Shown here: piece by piece, positions 1 through 7,166 of the stretch | Layout of the letters: every line of letters begins with the position of its first letter | How positions within the stretch are numbered: position 1 is the first letter of the stretch | NCBI RefSeq assembly: GCF_008386565.1 | Contig: NZ_VUKA01000004.1 | Coordinates: 62,001 to 126,000, forward strand | Length of the DNA stretch: 64,000 nucleotides | Reading direction: 5' to 3' | DNA from: Teichococcus oryzae | Lineage (GTDB): Bacteria > Pseudomonadota > Alphaproteobacteria > Acetobacterales > Acetobacteraceae | Made by a program: the position numbers and the translations under genes | Notes under the pieces: model-generated | What the model was told of the DNA's origin: nothing | The model's input: the letters and a program-made list of their open reading frames with translations, nothing else | Databases searched by the model: none

Positions 1-249
1 CACCGCGGCTATGTGCGGCTGCATCGTGGCGCCCCCGCTTCCAGCGTCCACCAGGAGGAGCTGCTGGTGGTGCAGGCCGGTTCCGCCATCTCCACCCGCC
101 TGCGCGGCGAGCCCAACGCCTATAACCGCATCTATGTGGAAGGGCGCGAGGTGCGCATCGAGCCGCATCGCTGGGATGGCCGCAACTGGCTGGGGGCCGA
201 GGAACCGGCGTGGCCGCAACAGGTGCTGACCGCCGAGGCGATGCCCTGA
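1..249 (+). CDS. Metallophosphoesterase, C-terminal fragment
   Basis: The reading frame is already open at base 1 and ends at the TGA at 247-249, so only about 82 C-terminal residues are visible. They begin His-Arg-Gly and contain the stretch VVQAGSAISTRLRGEPNAYN, then a short basic and aromatic tail. This resembles the end of Icc/YfcE-like calcineurin-fold phosphoesterases of alphaproteobacteria, where the last metal-binding GHTH motif is followed by Arg-Gly and a tail of this type. If so, the window starts at the second His of that motif. The metal-binding core lies outside the window, so substrate and family subtype cannot be judged. Confidence 0.5.
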   Translation, partial: HRGYVRLHRGAPASSVHQEELLVVQAGSAISTRLRGEPNAYNRIYVEGREVRIEPHRWDGRNWLGAEEPAWPQQVLTAEAMP

Positions 250-291
250 TCCCTGCTGCTGCATGGCGGGACCGGGCCGACCCCTGAGGCA

Positions 292-1446
292 TCAATCCTG
301 CCGCAGCCGCAGCGCCAGGGGCAGCGCCAAGGCGCAGAGCCCGGCCATCACCAGGAAGACGCCGCCGCCCCAGGCCGCGTAAGCGGGGCCGGAAACCAGG
401 GTCATCAGCCCCATCAGCAACCCGACTCCCAGGGCGGAGTGCAGCGCCTGCGCCGTGCCTGCCAGGGGCGGCGGCACCAGGCGCAGGATCAGCTGCATCG
501 CCGCCAGATGCTGGGCGCCGAAGCTCAGCGCATGCAGCAACTGGATCAGCAGCAGCGCCGGCAGCCAGGTCGTGGCCGCCATCAGGCTCCAGCGAAGCAG
601 CCCTGCCGAGGCCGCCAGCATCGCCATCCCCGCCGGCCCGAGCCGCCGCGCCAGGCGATGGCCCATCACGAACAGCGCCACCTCCCCCACCACCGCCTCG
701 GCCCAAAGCAGGCCGATAACGGAGGGGGCATGGCCCGCCGCGCTCCAGTGGATGGTGCTGAAGCCGTAATAGGTGGCGTGGCTGCTCTGGATCAGGCCCG
801 ACAGCAGCAGCAGGCGGGCGAAGCCGGGCAGGCGCAGCACCGCCCCCACCCCGCCCTGGAAGCCGGGCCGCGTGGCGGGCGGCGGCGGGCGCGGCAGGGC
901 CAGGGCGGCCGCCGTCACCGCCAGCAGCGCCGCCGCCATGAGCCCGGGCAGCAGGCCGAGCCCGAAATGGCCCGCCATCCAGCCGGCCAGCACCGCCATG
1001 GCCATGTAGGTCACCGAGCCCGCGGCGCGCAGCCGGCCATATTCCAGCCCGCCGCGCCGCGCCGCCGCCAGGCAGACCGCATCGGCCAGCGGGGTCAGCG
1101 GCGCCATGGCGGCATTCAGCGCCAGCTGCGCCAGCAGAAATCCCGCAAGCCCGGCGGCCGGCACGAAGCCAGCCGCCGCCAGCGCCCCCGCGAGGCTGAA
1201 CAGCACCATCAGCAGCCGGGGATTGCCCAGGGCGTCCGCCAGCCGCCCGCCCAGCGGGCCGGCCAGGATGCGGATGCCGGCGCCCAGCGCCAGCACCAGC
1301 GACACCTGGGCGGCGCTCAGGCCGCGTTCCGCCAGATACGCGGGCAGAAAGGGTTGCACCGCGCCGATCGCGGCGAAAACCGCCCCGAGCAACGCCATGT
1401 GGCGCCCCGGATGGGCAGGCGGGGGCGGGGCGGAGTCGCGCGGCAT
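292..1446 (-). CDS. MFS transporter (MFS_1-like / 3-phenylpropionate-permease type)
   Basis: An integral inner-membrane protein of about 384 residues, the normal length for a single-copy major facilitator. It has about twelve hydrophobic segments; the first begins MALLGAVFAAIGAVQPFLPA, followed by LAERGLSAAQVSLVLALGAG, which matches the first-helix/loop pattern of the HcaT/LacY-like MFS_1 group. The substrate cannot be read from sequence. I chose the ATG at 1446 (MPRDSAPPPP); an ATG at 1398 (MALLG) would still keep the first helix, and one at 1491 would add an unlikely tail. It is divergent from the helicase gene at 1543, so the short gap between must hold both promoters. Confidence 0.8.
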   Translation of the reverse strand: MPRDSAPPPPAHPGRHMALLGAVFAAIGAVQPFLPAYLAERGLSAAQVSLVLALGAGIRILAGPLGGRLADALGNPRLLMVLFSLAGALAAAGFVPAAGLAGFLLAQLALNAAMAPLTPLADAVCLAAARRGGLEYGRLRAAGSVTYMAMAVLAGWMAGHFGLGLLPGLMAAALLAVTAAALALPRPPPPATRPGFQGGVGAVLRLPGFARLLLLSGLIQSSHATYYGFSTIHWSAAGHAPSVIGLLWAEAVVGEVALFVMGHRLARRLGPAGMAMLAASAGLLRWSLMAATTWLPALLLIQLLHALSFGAQHLAAMQLILRLVPPPLAGTAQALHSALGVGLLMGLMTLVSGPAYAAWGGGVFLVMAGLCALALPLALRLRQD

Positions 1447-1542
1447 GGCAGGTGACAACGATGCAACGCGCGGTCCTTCGCCGCCAGCCATGTCCCTCCC
1501 GCCCGTTGCAAGCGGGGGCCGGAAACGCCACACAGGACCATA

Positions 1543-4407
1543 ATGCGTGATCCCGCCCCGACGTTCGCTTCCGGTTCCATGTTCCCCGCGCGGGTCAAGG
1601 CCGTTCTGGGACCCACCAACACCGGCAAGACGCATCTGGCGATCACCCGGATGCTGGCGCATGCCTCCGGCATCATCGGCTTCCCGCTGCGCCTGCTGGC
1701 GCGCGAGAACTATGACCGCATGGTGGCCGCCAAGGGGGCGCGATACGTCGCCCTCATCACGGGGGAGGAAAAGATCGTCCCGCCCGAGGCGAAGTGGTTC
1801 GCCTGCACGGTGGAGGCCATGCCGCTCGACCGCCGGGTCGAGTTCGTGGCGGTGGACGAGATCCAGCTTTGCGCCGATGCCGATCGGGGCCATGTCTTCA
1901 CGGACCGGCTGCTGAACGCCCGCGGGCTGGTGGAAACCATGTTTCTCGGCGCCGAGACCGTCCGTCCGCTGCTGCAGCGCCTCGTGCCGCAGGCGGAGGT
2001 GGAAACCCGGCCGCGCCTGTCGCAGCTTTCCTATGCCGGCCCGGCCAAGCTGACGCGGTTGCCGCCGCGCTCCGCCGTGGTCGCCTTCTCCGCCGGCGAG
2101 GTTTACGCCATCGCGGAGGCGATCCGCCGCCGCCGGGGCGGCTGCGCGGTGGTGATGGGGCGCCTTTCCCCCCGCACCCGCAACGCCCAGGTGGCGCTGT
2201 ACCAGAACCGCGAGGTCGATTTCCTGGTGGCGACGGATGCCATCGGCATGGGGCTGAACATGGATGTGGACCATGTCGCCTTCGCCAGCCTGCAGAAATT
2301 CGACGGGCACCGGCCGCGTCCGCTGACCGCGCAGGAAGCGGCGCAGATCGCCGGCCGCGCGGGGCGCGGCATGCGGGACGGCACCTTCGGCTCCACCGCC
2401 GAATCCCCTCCCCTGCCGCCCGAAATGGTGGAGAAGATCGAGGGCCACCAATTCGAGACCCTGACCACCCTGGCCTGGCGCAACTCCGCGCTCGACATGA
2501 CCAGCGTGGACTCACTGCTGGACAGCCTGTCCATGCCGCCGCCGGTGCCGGGCCTGGCGCGCGGCAACGACGCGACCGACCACATCACCCTCGCCCATCT
2601 CTCGCGCGAGCAGGAGATCCGCAAGCTGGCCCAGGGCCGCGCCCGGGTGCGGCTGCTGTGGGAAACCTGCCAGATCCCGGATTTCCGCAAGCTGGCCGAT
2701 GACAGCCACACCCGCCTGTGCGGCCGCATCTTCGGCCACCTCGTGAAGGAGGGGCACCTGCCGCCCGACTGGGTCGGGCAGCAGATCGCCGGCTGCGCCC
2801 GCATCGAGGGCGACATCGACACGCTGATGACGCGGCTGGCCGCGATCCGCGTCTGGGCCTTCATCGCGGCGCGCGGCGACTGGCTGCGGGATGCCCAACG
2901 CTACCAGAACGAGGCCCGCCAGGCGGAGGACATGGTCAGCGACGCCCTGCATGAGCGGCTGACCGCGCGCTTCGTGGACCGCCGGGCCGCGCACCTGATC
3001 CGCCGCCTTGACGACACCGCCGAGGAGTTGCTTTCCGCTGTCACCCGGGAAGGCCAGGTCGTGGTGGAAGGCCACAGGGTTGGCCACGTGACGGGTTTCA
3101 TGTTTGAACCCGATGCTGCTGCGGGTAATGAGGATGAGCGCAAGCTCGTGCTGCGTGCCGCCCGTAGGGCCTTGCAAAGTGAGATGCCAAAGCGCGTGAC
3201 TGATCTGGAAACAGCGTCCGACGACGCCTTCGCCCTGTTGCCCAACCACCACATCACCTGGAATGGTGACGAGGTTGCACGGCTGCGCCCCGGCCCCACG
3301 CCGGACAAGCCGCTGATCGAGCCGCTTGCCTCCGAGTTCATCGACGGGGCGCAGCGGGAGCGGATCCGTGCCCGGCTCGCCGCCTGGATCGAGGCCATGA
3401 TCAAGCGGGACTTCGCCTCGCTCGACGTGGTGGAGGCCAAGGCGGCCGAGGACAACACGCTGCGCGGCCCGGCGTTCCGGCTGCGTGAATATCTGGGCCT
3501 GGTGCCGGGCGGCACCGAGGCCGAGGTCAATCCGGAGCTGCGGCAGAAGCTGAAGGCGATCGGCATCCGCGCCGGCCGCTTCGCCCTCTACATCCCCGAG
3601 GTGCTGAAGCCGAAGCCGATGGCGCTGCGCGCGCAGCTCTGGGCGCTGAAGGCCGATTGCGACGTGCCGGCGGTGCCGGGGGGCGGCCTGGTTTCGGTGC
3701 CGCCGCCGGAAGGCTGGCCGGAAGGCTTCGCGGAAACCATGGGCTGGGTGCAGGCCGGACCCGTGCTGCTGCGCCTCGACGTCGCGGAGCGCGTGGCCGG
3801 CGAGCTGGGCCACCTGACCCGCCGCGCGCCCGCCATGCTGCCACCAGATGTCGCCAGCCGCCTGGGCGTCAAGGCCGACATCCTGCCCGCCGTGCTGCAG
3901 GTGCTGGGCTTCCGCCTCCTGCCGGCCGAGCCGCTGGCCGAGGATGTTTTCGGCCCGCCCGGCCCGGCCATGGTGTCGGCCCGGCGCGAGGATCGCGGCC
4001 CGCGCTTCCGCCGCCCCGGCGGGCGCCCGGATGGCCAGCGCGACCAGCATCGCGGCCCGCGGCCCGAGCGTGGCCCGCGCCCCGACCGGCCGCAGCGCCC
4101 GCGCGACGACGCCCCCGCCCCGGCGGAAGGCGAGGCCGTGGCCGCCGAGGCCGCCGGCCCGCGCCCCGAGCGTGGCCCGAGGCCGCCCCGCTTCACCGGC
4201 AAGGACGGCGCGCCGCGCTTCACCGGCAAGGGCGGCCCCCGCCCGCCGCGCCCCGATCGGGATGACGGCCCGCGCCGCGACCGCCGCCCGCCGCGCGACG
4301 ACCGCAACGAAGGCCGCTCCTACAGCTTCTCCGGCCCGAAGGAGAAGGGGCCGGACCCCGACAGCCCCTTCGCCGTGCTGGCGCGGCTGAAGCTCGACAA
4401 GGGCTGA
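1543..4407 (+). CDS. Suv3-like DEAD/DEAH-type RNA helicase with disordered basic tail
   Basis: A 954-residue superfamily-2 helicase of the mitochondrial Suv3/bacterial MgpS type, probably acting in RNA turnover in the cytoplasm. Walker A is GPTNTGKT at residues 23-30, motif II is DEIQ at 105-108, and motif VI (QIAGRAGR) lies near 268-275. After the helicase core and a helical C-terminal part, residues from about 810 to 930 form a low-complexity Arg/Pro/Gly/Asp region with repeated RPERGPRP and RFTGK units, typical of disordered RNA-binding tails. The ATG at 1543 has an AGGA about 8 bases upstream. Codon use changes strikingly around 3061-3240. The S4-domain gene follows after 36 bp, which fits a shared RNA-related operon. 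The cellular role is inferred. Confidence 0.88.
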   Translation: MRDPAPTFASGSMFPARVKAVLGPTNTGKTHLAITRMLAHASGIIGFPLRLLARENYDRMVAAKGARYVALITGEEKIVPPEAKWFACTVEAMPLDRRVEFVAVDEIQLCADADRGHVFTDRLLNARGLVETMFLGAETVRPLLQRLVPQAEVETRPRLSQLSYAGPAKLTRLPPRSAVVAFSAGEVYAIAEAIRRRRGGCAVVMGRLSPRTRNAQVALYQNREVDFLVATDAIGMGLNMDVDHVAFASLQKFDGHRPRPLTAQEAAQIAGRAGRGMRDGTFGSTAESPPLPPEMVEKIEGHQFETLTTLAWRNSALDMTSVDSLLDSLSMPPPVPGLARGNDATDHITLAHLSREQEIRKLAQGRARVRLLWETCQIPDFRKLADDSHTRLCGRIFGHLVKEGHLPPDWVGQQIAGCARIEGDIDTLMTRLAAIRVWAFIAARGDWLRDAQRYQNEARQAEDMVSDALHERLTARFVDRRAAHLIRRLDDTAEELLSAVTREGQVVVEGHRVGHVTGFMFEPDAAAGNEDERKLVLRAARRALQSEMPKRVTDLETASDDAFALLPNHHITWNGDEVARLRPGPTPDKPLIEPLASEFIDGAQRERIRARLAAWIEAMIKRDFASLDVVEAKAAEDNTLRGPAFRLREYLGLVPGGTEAEVNPELRQKLKAIGIRAGRFALYIPEVLKPKPMALRAQLWALKADCDVPAVPGGGLVSVPPPEGWPEGFAETMGWVQAGPVLLRLDVAERVAGELGHLTRRAPAMLPPDVASRLGVKADILPAVLQVLGFRLLPAEPLAEDVFGPPGPAMVSARREDRGPRFRRPGGRPDGQRDQHRGPRPERGPRPDRPQRPRDDAPAPAEGEAVAAEAAGPRPERGPRPPRFTGKDGAPRFTGKGGPRPPRPDRDDGPRRDRRPPRDDRNEGRSYSFSGPKEKGPDPDSPFAVLARLKLDKG

Positions 4408-4443
4408 TGCCGCGGCTGCCGGCCCGCCCCTTCCCCCGGTCCC

Positions 4444-4761
4444 ATGGCTGACGCCGAGGACCGCGACTGGCAGCGGCTGGACAAGTGGCTCTGGTGCGCC
4501 CGGGTGGCCAAGACCCGGGCGGATTGCGCAAGGCTGGTGCAGAAGGGTGCGCTGCGGCTGAACCGGCAGCCGGTGGGCAAGCCAGGCGCCCGGCTGCGCG
4601 TGGGCGACGTGATCACCCTGGCGCTCGGTGGGCCGGAACGCGGCGTGGTGCGGATCTGGCGGATCCGCGCCCTGGCCGAGCGGCGCGGCCCGGCACCGGA
4701 AGCGCGCCTGCTGTATGACGATCTCGATGCCGCGTCCGATCCCGCGGCGGGCGGCGGCTGA
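4444..4761 (+). CDS. RNA-binding S4 domain protein (HslR/Hsp15-like)
   Basis: A 105-residue protein made almost entirely of one S4 RNA-binding fold. The diagnostic start RLDKWLWCARVAKTRADCAR and the later KGALRLNRQPVGKPG and RVGDVITLAL are the standard S4 elements of the Hsp15 family, which in E. coli binds free 50S subunits carrying a nascent chain. The ATG at 4444 lies 36 bp after the helicase stop with no terminator visible, so the two are probably cotranscribed. The protein ends in a short variable Asp/Ala/Gly tail. Assignment to the family is secure; the ribosome-rescue role here is carried over from E. coli. Confidence 0.85.
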   Translation: MADAEDRDWQRLDKWLWCARVAKTRADCARLVQKGALRLNRQPVGKPGARLRVGDVITLALGGPERGVVRIWRIRALAERRGPAPEARLLYDDLDAASDPAAGGG

Positions 4762-4868
4762 TCCGGCATCCGGGCGGTGCTGCACCGCGCGAATGGCGGT
4801 TGCGTCCCGCCGCTGCCCGGTCCATCTCTGCCCCACGCTCTGCACTGGATTGACCGAGGAACCCGGCC

Positions 4869-5201
4869 GTGACCTACGTCGTCACTGAAAATTGCATCCG
4901 TTGCAAGTACATGGACTGCGTCGAAGTCTGTCCGGTGGACTGCTTCTATGTTGGCGAGAACTTCCTGGTCATTCACCCGGATGAGTGCATCGATTGCGGT
5001 GTCTGCGAGCCGGAATGCCCGGCCGAGGCGATCCTGCCCGACAGCGACGACCGCGCCGCCGAATGGGCCGAGGTCAATCGCGAATATTCCCAGCAATGGC
5101 CCAACATCACCCGCAAGGGCGAGGCCCCGCCCGACGCCGAGGAATGGAACGGCAAGCCCAACAAGCGGCCCCTGCTGAGCCCCAACCCGGGCAAGCCCTG
5201 A
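4869..5201 (+). CDS. fdxA: Seven-iron ferredoxin FdxA
   Basis: A 110-residue cytoplasmic electron carrier. It opens [20 protein letters not shown] and carries the Cys pattern CPVDC followed by [12 protein letters not shown], which supplies ligands for one 3Fe-4S and one 4Fe-4S cluster. The C-terminal extension (about residues 60-110, Trp-rich, ending NPGKP) is typical of alphaproteobacterial FdxA. The start is GTG at 4869 with GAGGA about ten bases upstream. It lies between the S4 gene and carD, an order I recognise from other Rhodospirillales. The electron partners are not shown by the sequence. Confidence 0.93.
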   Translation: MTYVVTENCIRCKYMDCVEVCPVDCFYVGENFLVIHPDECIDCGVCEPECPAEAILPDSDDRAAEWAEVNREYSQQWPNITRKGEAPPDAEEWNGKPNKRPLLSPNPGKP

Positions 5202-5235
5202 GCGCGGCCGAGGCATCGGGACCGCGGAGGCATCG

Positions 5236-5257
5236 GCGCCAAGGTGACGCTTGGCGC
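5236..5257 (+). terminator. Stem-loop after fdxA (possible weak terminator)
   Basis: GCGCCAAG (5236-5243) pairs perfectly with CTTGGCGC (5250-5257) around a six-base loop, 35 bp beyond the fdxA stop. The following bases are GCTTTGTGC, so there is only a poor T-tract. It could attenuate read-through from fdxA into carD or simply be leader structure. Confidence 0.35.
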
Positions 5258-5282
5258 GCTTTGTGCTATGCGGCGGCTTGGT

Positions 5283-5315
5283 GAGGTTGTGGGCTTGCAG
5301 AAGCCACACCACCTC
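5283..5315 (+). promoter_or_regulatory. Imperfect hairpin in the carD leader
   Basis: GAGGT at 5283-5287 can pair with ACCTC at 5311-5315, and GGCTT with AAGCC inside, giving about 13 pairs interrupted by small bulges. It lies roughly 100 bp before the carD start codon. Transcript boundaries are unknown, so a regulatory role is a guess. Confidence 0.2.
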
Positions 5316-5415
5316 CTTGATTCACTGGCGCGGCAATCCGGCCGGCTGTCCATGAGGGGCCGCCGGCAGAATCGCCACCGCGCCCGTGACACCGGTTGCC
5401 AGGAGTAGAGAGCGG

Positions 5416-6069
5416 ATGAAGCCACCCGCCGGCCCGAAATCTTCCCCCCCCGAGCCGGACACGGCGGCCTCCCGCCCGGCGGCCCGGCGCGGCATGGCCG
5501 AAAGCCAGGCGCCATCCCCGGCGGAAACCGTTGCCGCCGGCCCGGTCCGGCCCGGCCCGCCGCCCAAGCCGCTCGGCAACCAAGGCAACGAGTTCAAGAC
5601 GGGCGACCATGTGGTCTATCCCACCCATGGCGTGGGCCAGGTGCAAGGCATCGAATCCATGGCCGTGGCCGGCGCGGAGCTCAAGGTGATCATCGTCACC
5701 TTCGAGGAAAACCGTATGACTCTGCGGGTGCCGCTGAACAAGGCGGCCTCCTCCGGGCTGCGCAAGCTGGCCAATCGCGACATGATGGGCGAGGCGCTGG
5801 AAACCCTGAAGGGGCGCGCCCGCATCAAGCGCACCATGTGGTCGCGCCGCGCCCAGGAATACGAGCAGAAGATCAACAGCGGCGACCCCGTGCAGATCGC
5901 CGAGGTGGTGCGCGACCTGCACCGCAATGCCGGCCAGCCGGACCAGTCCTTTTCCGAGCGCCAGATCTATGAGCTGGCGATGGACAGGCTGGCGGCCGAG
6001 GTCGCGGCGATCGACGGGTCCGACAAGAACGCGGCGATGAACAAGCTGCTGGAACACCTGAAGGGCTGA
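5416..6069 (+). CDS. carD: CarD-family transcriptional regulator
   Basis: A 217-residue RNA-polymerase-binding regulator. After a Pro/Ala-rich, probably disordered N-terminal 55 residues comes the RNAP-interacting Tudor-like domain (FKTGDHVVYPTHGVGQVQGI), then the helical DNA-binding C-terminal domain with the conserved segment MWSRRAQEYEQKINSGD. In other bacteria CarD stabilises the open complex at promoters including rRNA promoters. I chose ATG 5416 because AGGAG (5401-5405) lies ten bases upstream; a GTG at 5386 would add ten residues with no ribosome site. A strong terminator follows at 6123. Confidence 0.93.
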   Translation: MKPPAGPKSSPPEPDTAASRPAARRGMAESQAPSPAETVAAGPVRPGPPPKPLGNQGNEFKTGDHVVYPTHGVGQVQGIESMAVAGAELKVIIVTFEENRMTLRVPLNKAASSGLRKLANRDMMGEALETLKGRARIKRTMWSRRAQEYEQKINSGDPVQIAEVVRDLHRNAGQPDQSFSERQIYELAMDRLAAEVAAIDGSDKNAAMNKLLEHLKG

Positions 6070-6122
6070 GGCCCGCGCGGGATGGCGGGTGCCCGGTGAC
6101 GATGGTTCCCGCCCAAACGAAA

Positions 6123-6150
6123 AGCCCCGGAGGCAGCTGCCTCCGGGGCT
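6123..6150. terminator. Bidirectional intrinsic terminator between carD and the BI-1 gene
   Basis: A perfect 14-bp inverted repeat (AGCCCCGGAGGCAG against CTGCCTCCGGGGCT) is followed on the plus strand by CTTTTTGTTT and preceded by AAACGAAA, which reads as a T-rich tract on the minus strand. It can therefore stop transcription of carD from the left and of the convergent Bax-inhibitor gene from the right. Confidence 0.9.
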
Positions 6151-6180
6151 CTTTTTGTTTGGCTTCGCCGGTTGGCAGGA

Positions 6181-6966
6181 TCAGTCCTGCTGGCGGACGC
6201 CCATGAACTGCAGCAACAGCTGGAACAGGTTGATGAAGTTCAGGTACAGGCCCAGCGCGTCGAACACGCTGCGCTTGGCGGCAAGGTCCGTGCCCTCGGC
6301 ATAGGCGTACTCGATGTAGTCCGCCTTGATGCGCTGGGTGTCATAGGCGGTGAGGCCCACGAACACGACGACGCCGATCACGCTGATGGCGAACTGCAGC
6401 GCGGAGGAGCCCACGAACATGTTCACCAGCCCGGCGATGATGATGCCGATCAGGCCCATCATCATGAAGGTGCCAAGCTTCGTCAGGTCCGCCTTGGTGG
6501 TGTAGCCATACAGACTCACGGCGGCGAACATGCCGGAGGTGATCACGAAGGTGGTCGCGATCGAGGTGCCGACATACACGGCGAAAATGTTCGCCATGGA
6601 GGCGCCCATCGTAGCGCAGAACAGCCAGAACAGGCCCTGCACCGCGCCCTTGCTCATCCGGTTGATGCCGAAGGAGAGGGCCAGCACGAAGCCCAGCGGG
6701 GCCAGCATGGCGATGAAGCCGAGGATGGTCGGCTGCGTGGCGGCGCCGCGCGGCGTCATCACCCGCGTGAAGAACAGATCCGCGGCCCCGGTGTTCGCGA
6801 TCACATAGGCGACAATCGCGGTCAGCAGCAGACCGGACGCCATCCAGTTGTAAACGCGGAGCATGTAGGACCGCAGCCCGGCATCGACGGCGGCCGCATC
6901 GGCGGTTGCCGTGCGGCCCCAGCCCGTCGCGCCCGTCGTGTAGCGATAGTCGGGACCAGAGGCCAT
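6181..6966 (-). CDS. Bax inhibitor-1 / YccA family membrane protein
   Basis: About 261 residues with seven hydrophobic helices, the length and topology of the BI-1/TMBIM family of inner-membrane proteins. Recognisable family features are the pre-helix segment LRSYMLRVYNWMASGLLLTA, the central GTFMMMGLIGIIIAGLVNMF, and the late FVGLTAYDTQRIK motif, whose Asp belongs to the proposed pH-sensing pair. The ATG at 6966 is preceded by GGGAG on the minus strand; an upstream ATG at 7014 would add 16 residues of no family likeness. In bacteria the family is linked to calcium leak or to FtsH interaction; which applies here is unknown. Confidence 0.9.
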   Translation of the reverse strand: MASGPDYRYTTGATGWGRTATADAAAVDAGLRSYMLRVYNWMASGLLLTAIVAYVIANTGAADLFFTRVMTPRGAATQPTILGFIAMLAPLGFVLALSFGINRMSKGAVQGLFWLFCATMGASMANIFAVYVGTSIATTFVITSGMFAAVSLYGYTTKADLTKLGTFMMMGLIGIIIAGLVNMFVGSSALQFAISVIGVVVFVGLTAYDTQRIKADYIEYAYAEGTDLAAKRSVFDALGLYLNFINLFQLLLQFMGVRQQD

Positions 6967-7166
6967 TGGATGAAACACTCCCACTCTCGCGGAGAATCCG
7001 CGGGTCAGCACCAATATGGACTATCCGTAACCTGATTCAACGGGAATCCCGGCACCAGCGCGGGCTGGCGTTATTTTCCCGCGAACCGCCCAATTTTTTC
7101 CGCGCCGCTTGCCCGGATTGCCGGCGGCCGGGACGTTTTCCCGCCGCGAGGCACCGCCTTCCCGCC

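Noticed and set aside
4010-4300. Possible tandem repeat array at the 3' end of the helicase gene.
   Set aside because: Units (RPERGPRP, RFTGK) are short and uneven, fitting a low-complexity protein tail rather than a DNA repeat array.
2512-4845. A long open frame (777 codons) on the minus strand opposite the helicase gene.
   Set aside because: It is the antisense shadow of a high-GC coding sequence. It has no recognisable domain and is rich in His, Arg, Gln, Ala and Gly, the typical composition of such shadows, while the plus-strand protein has clear helicase motifs.
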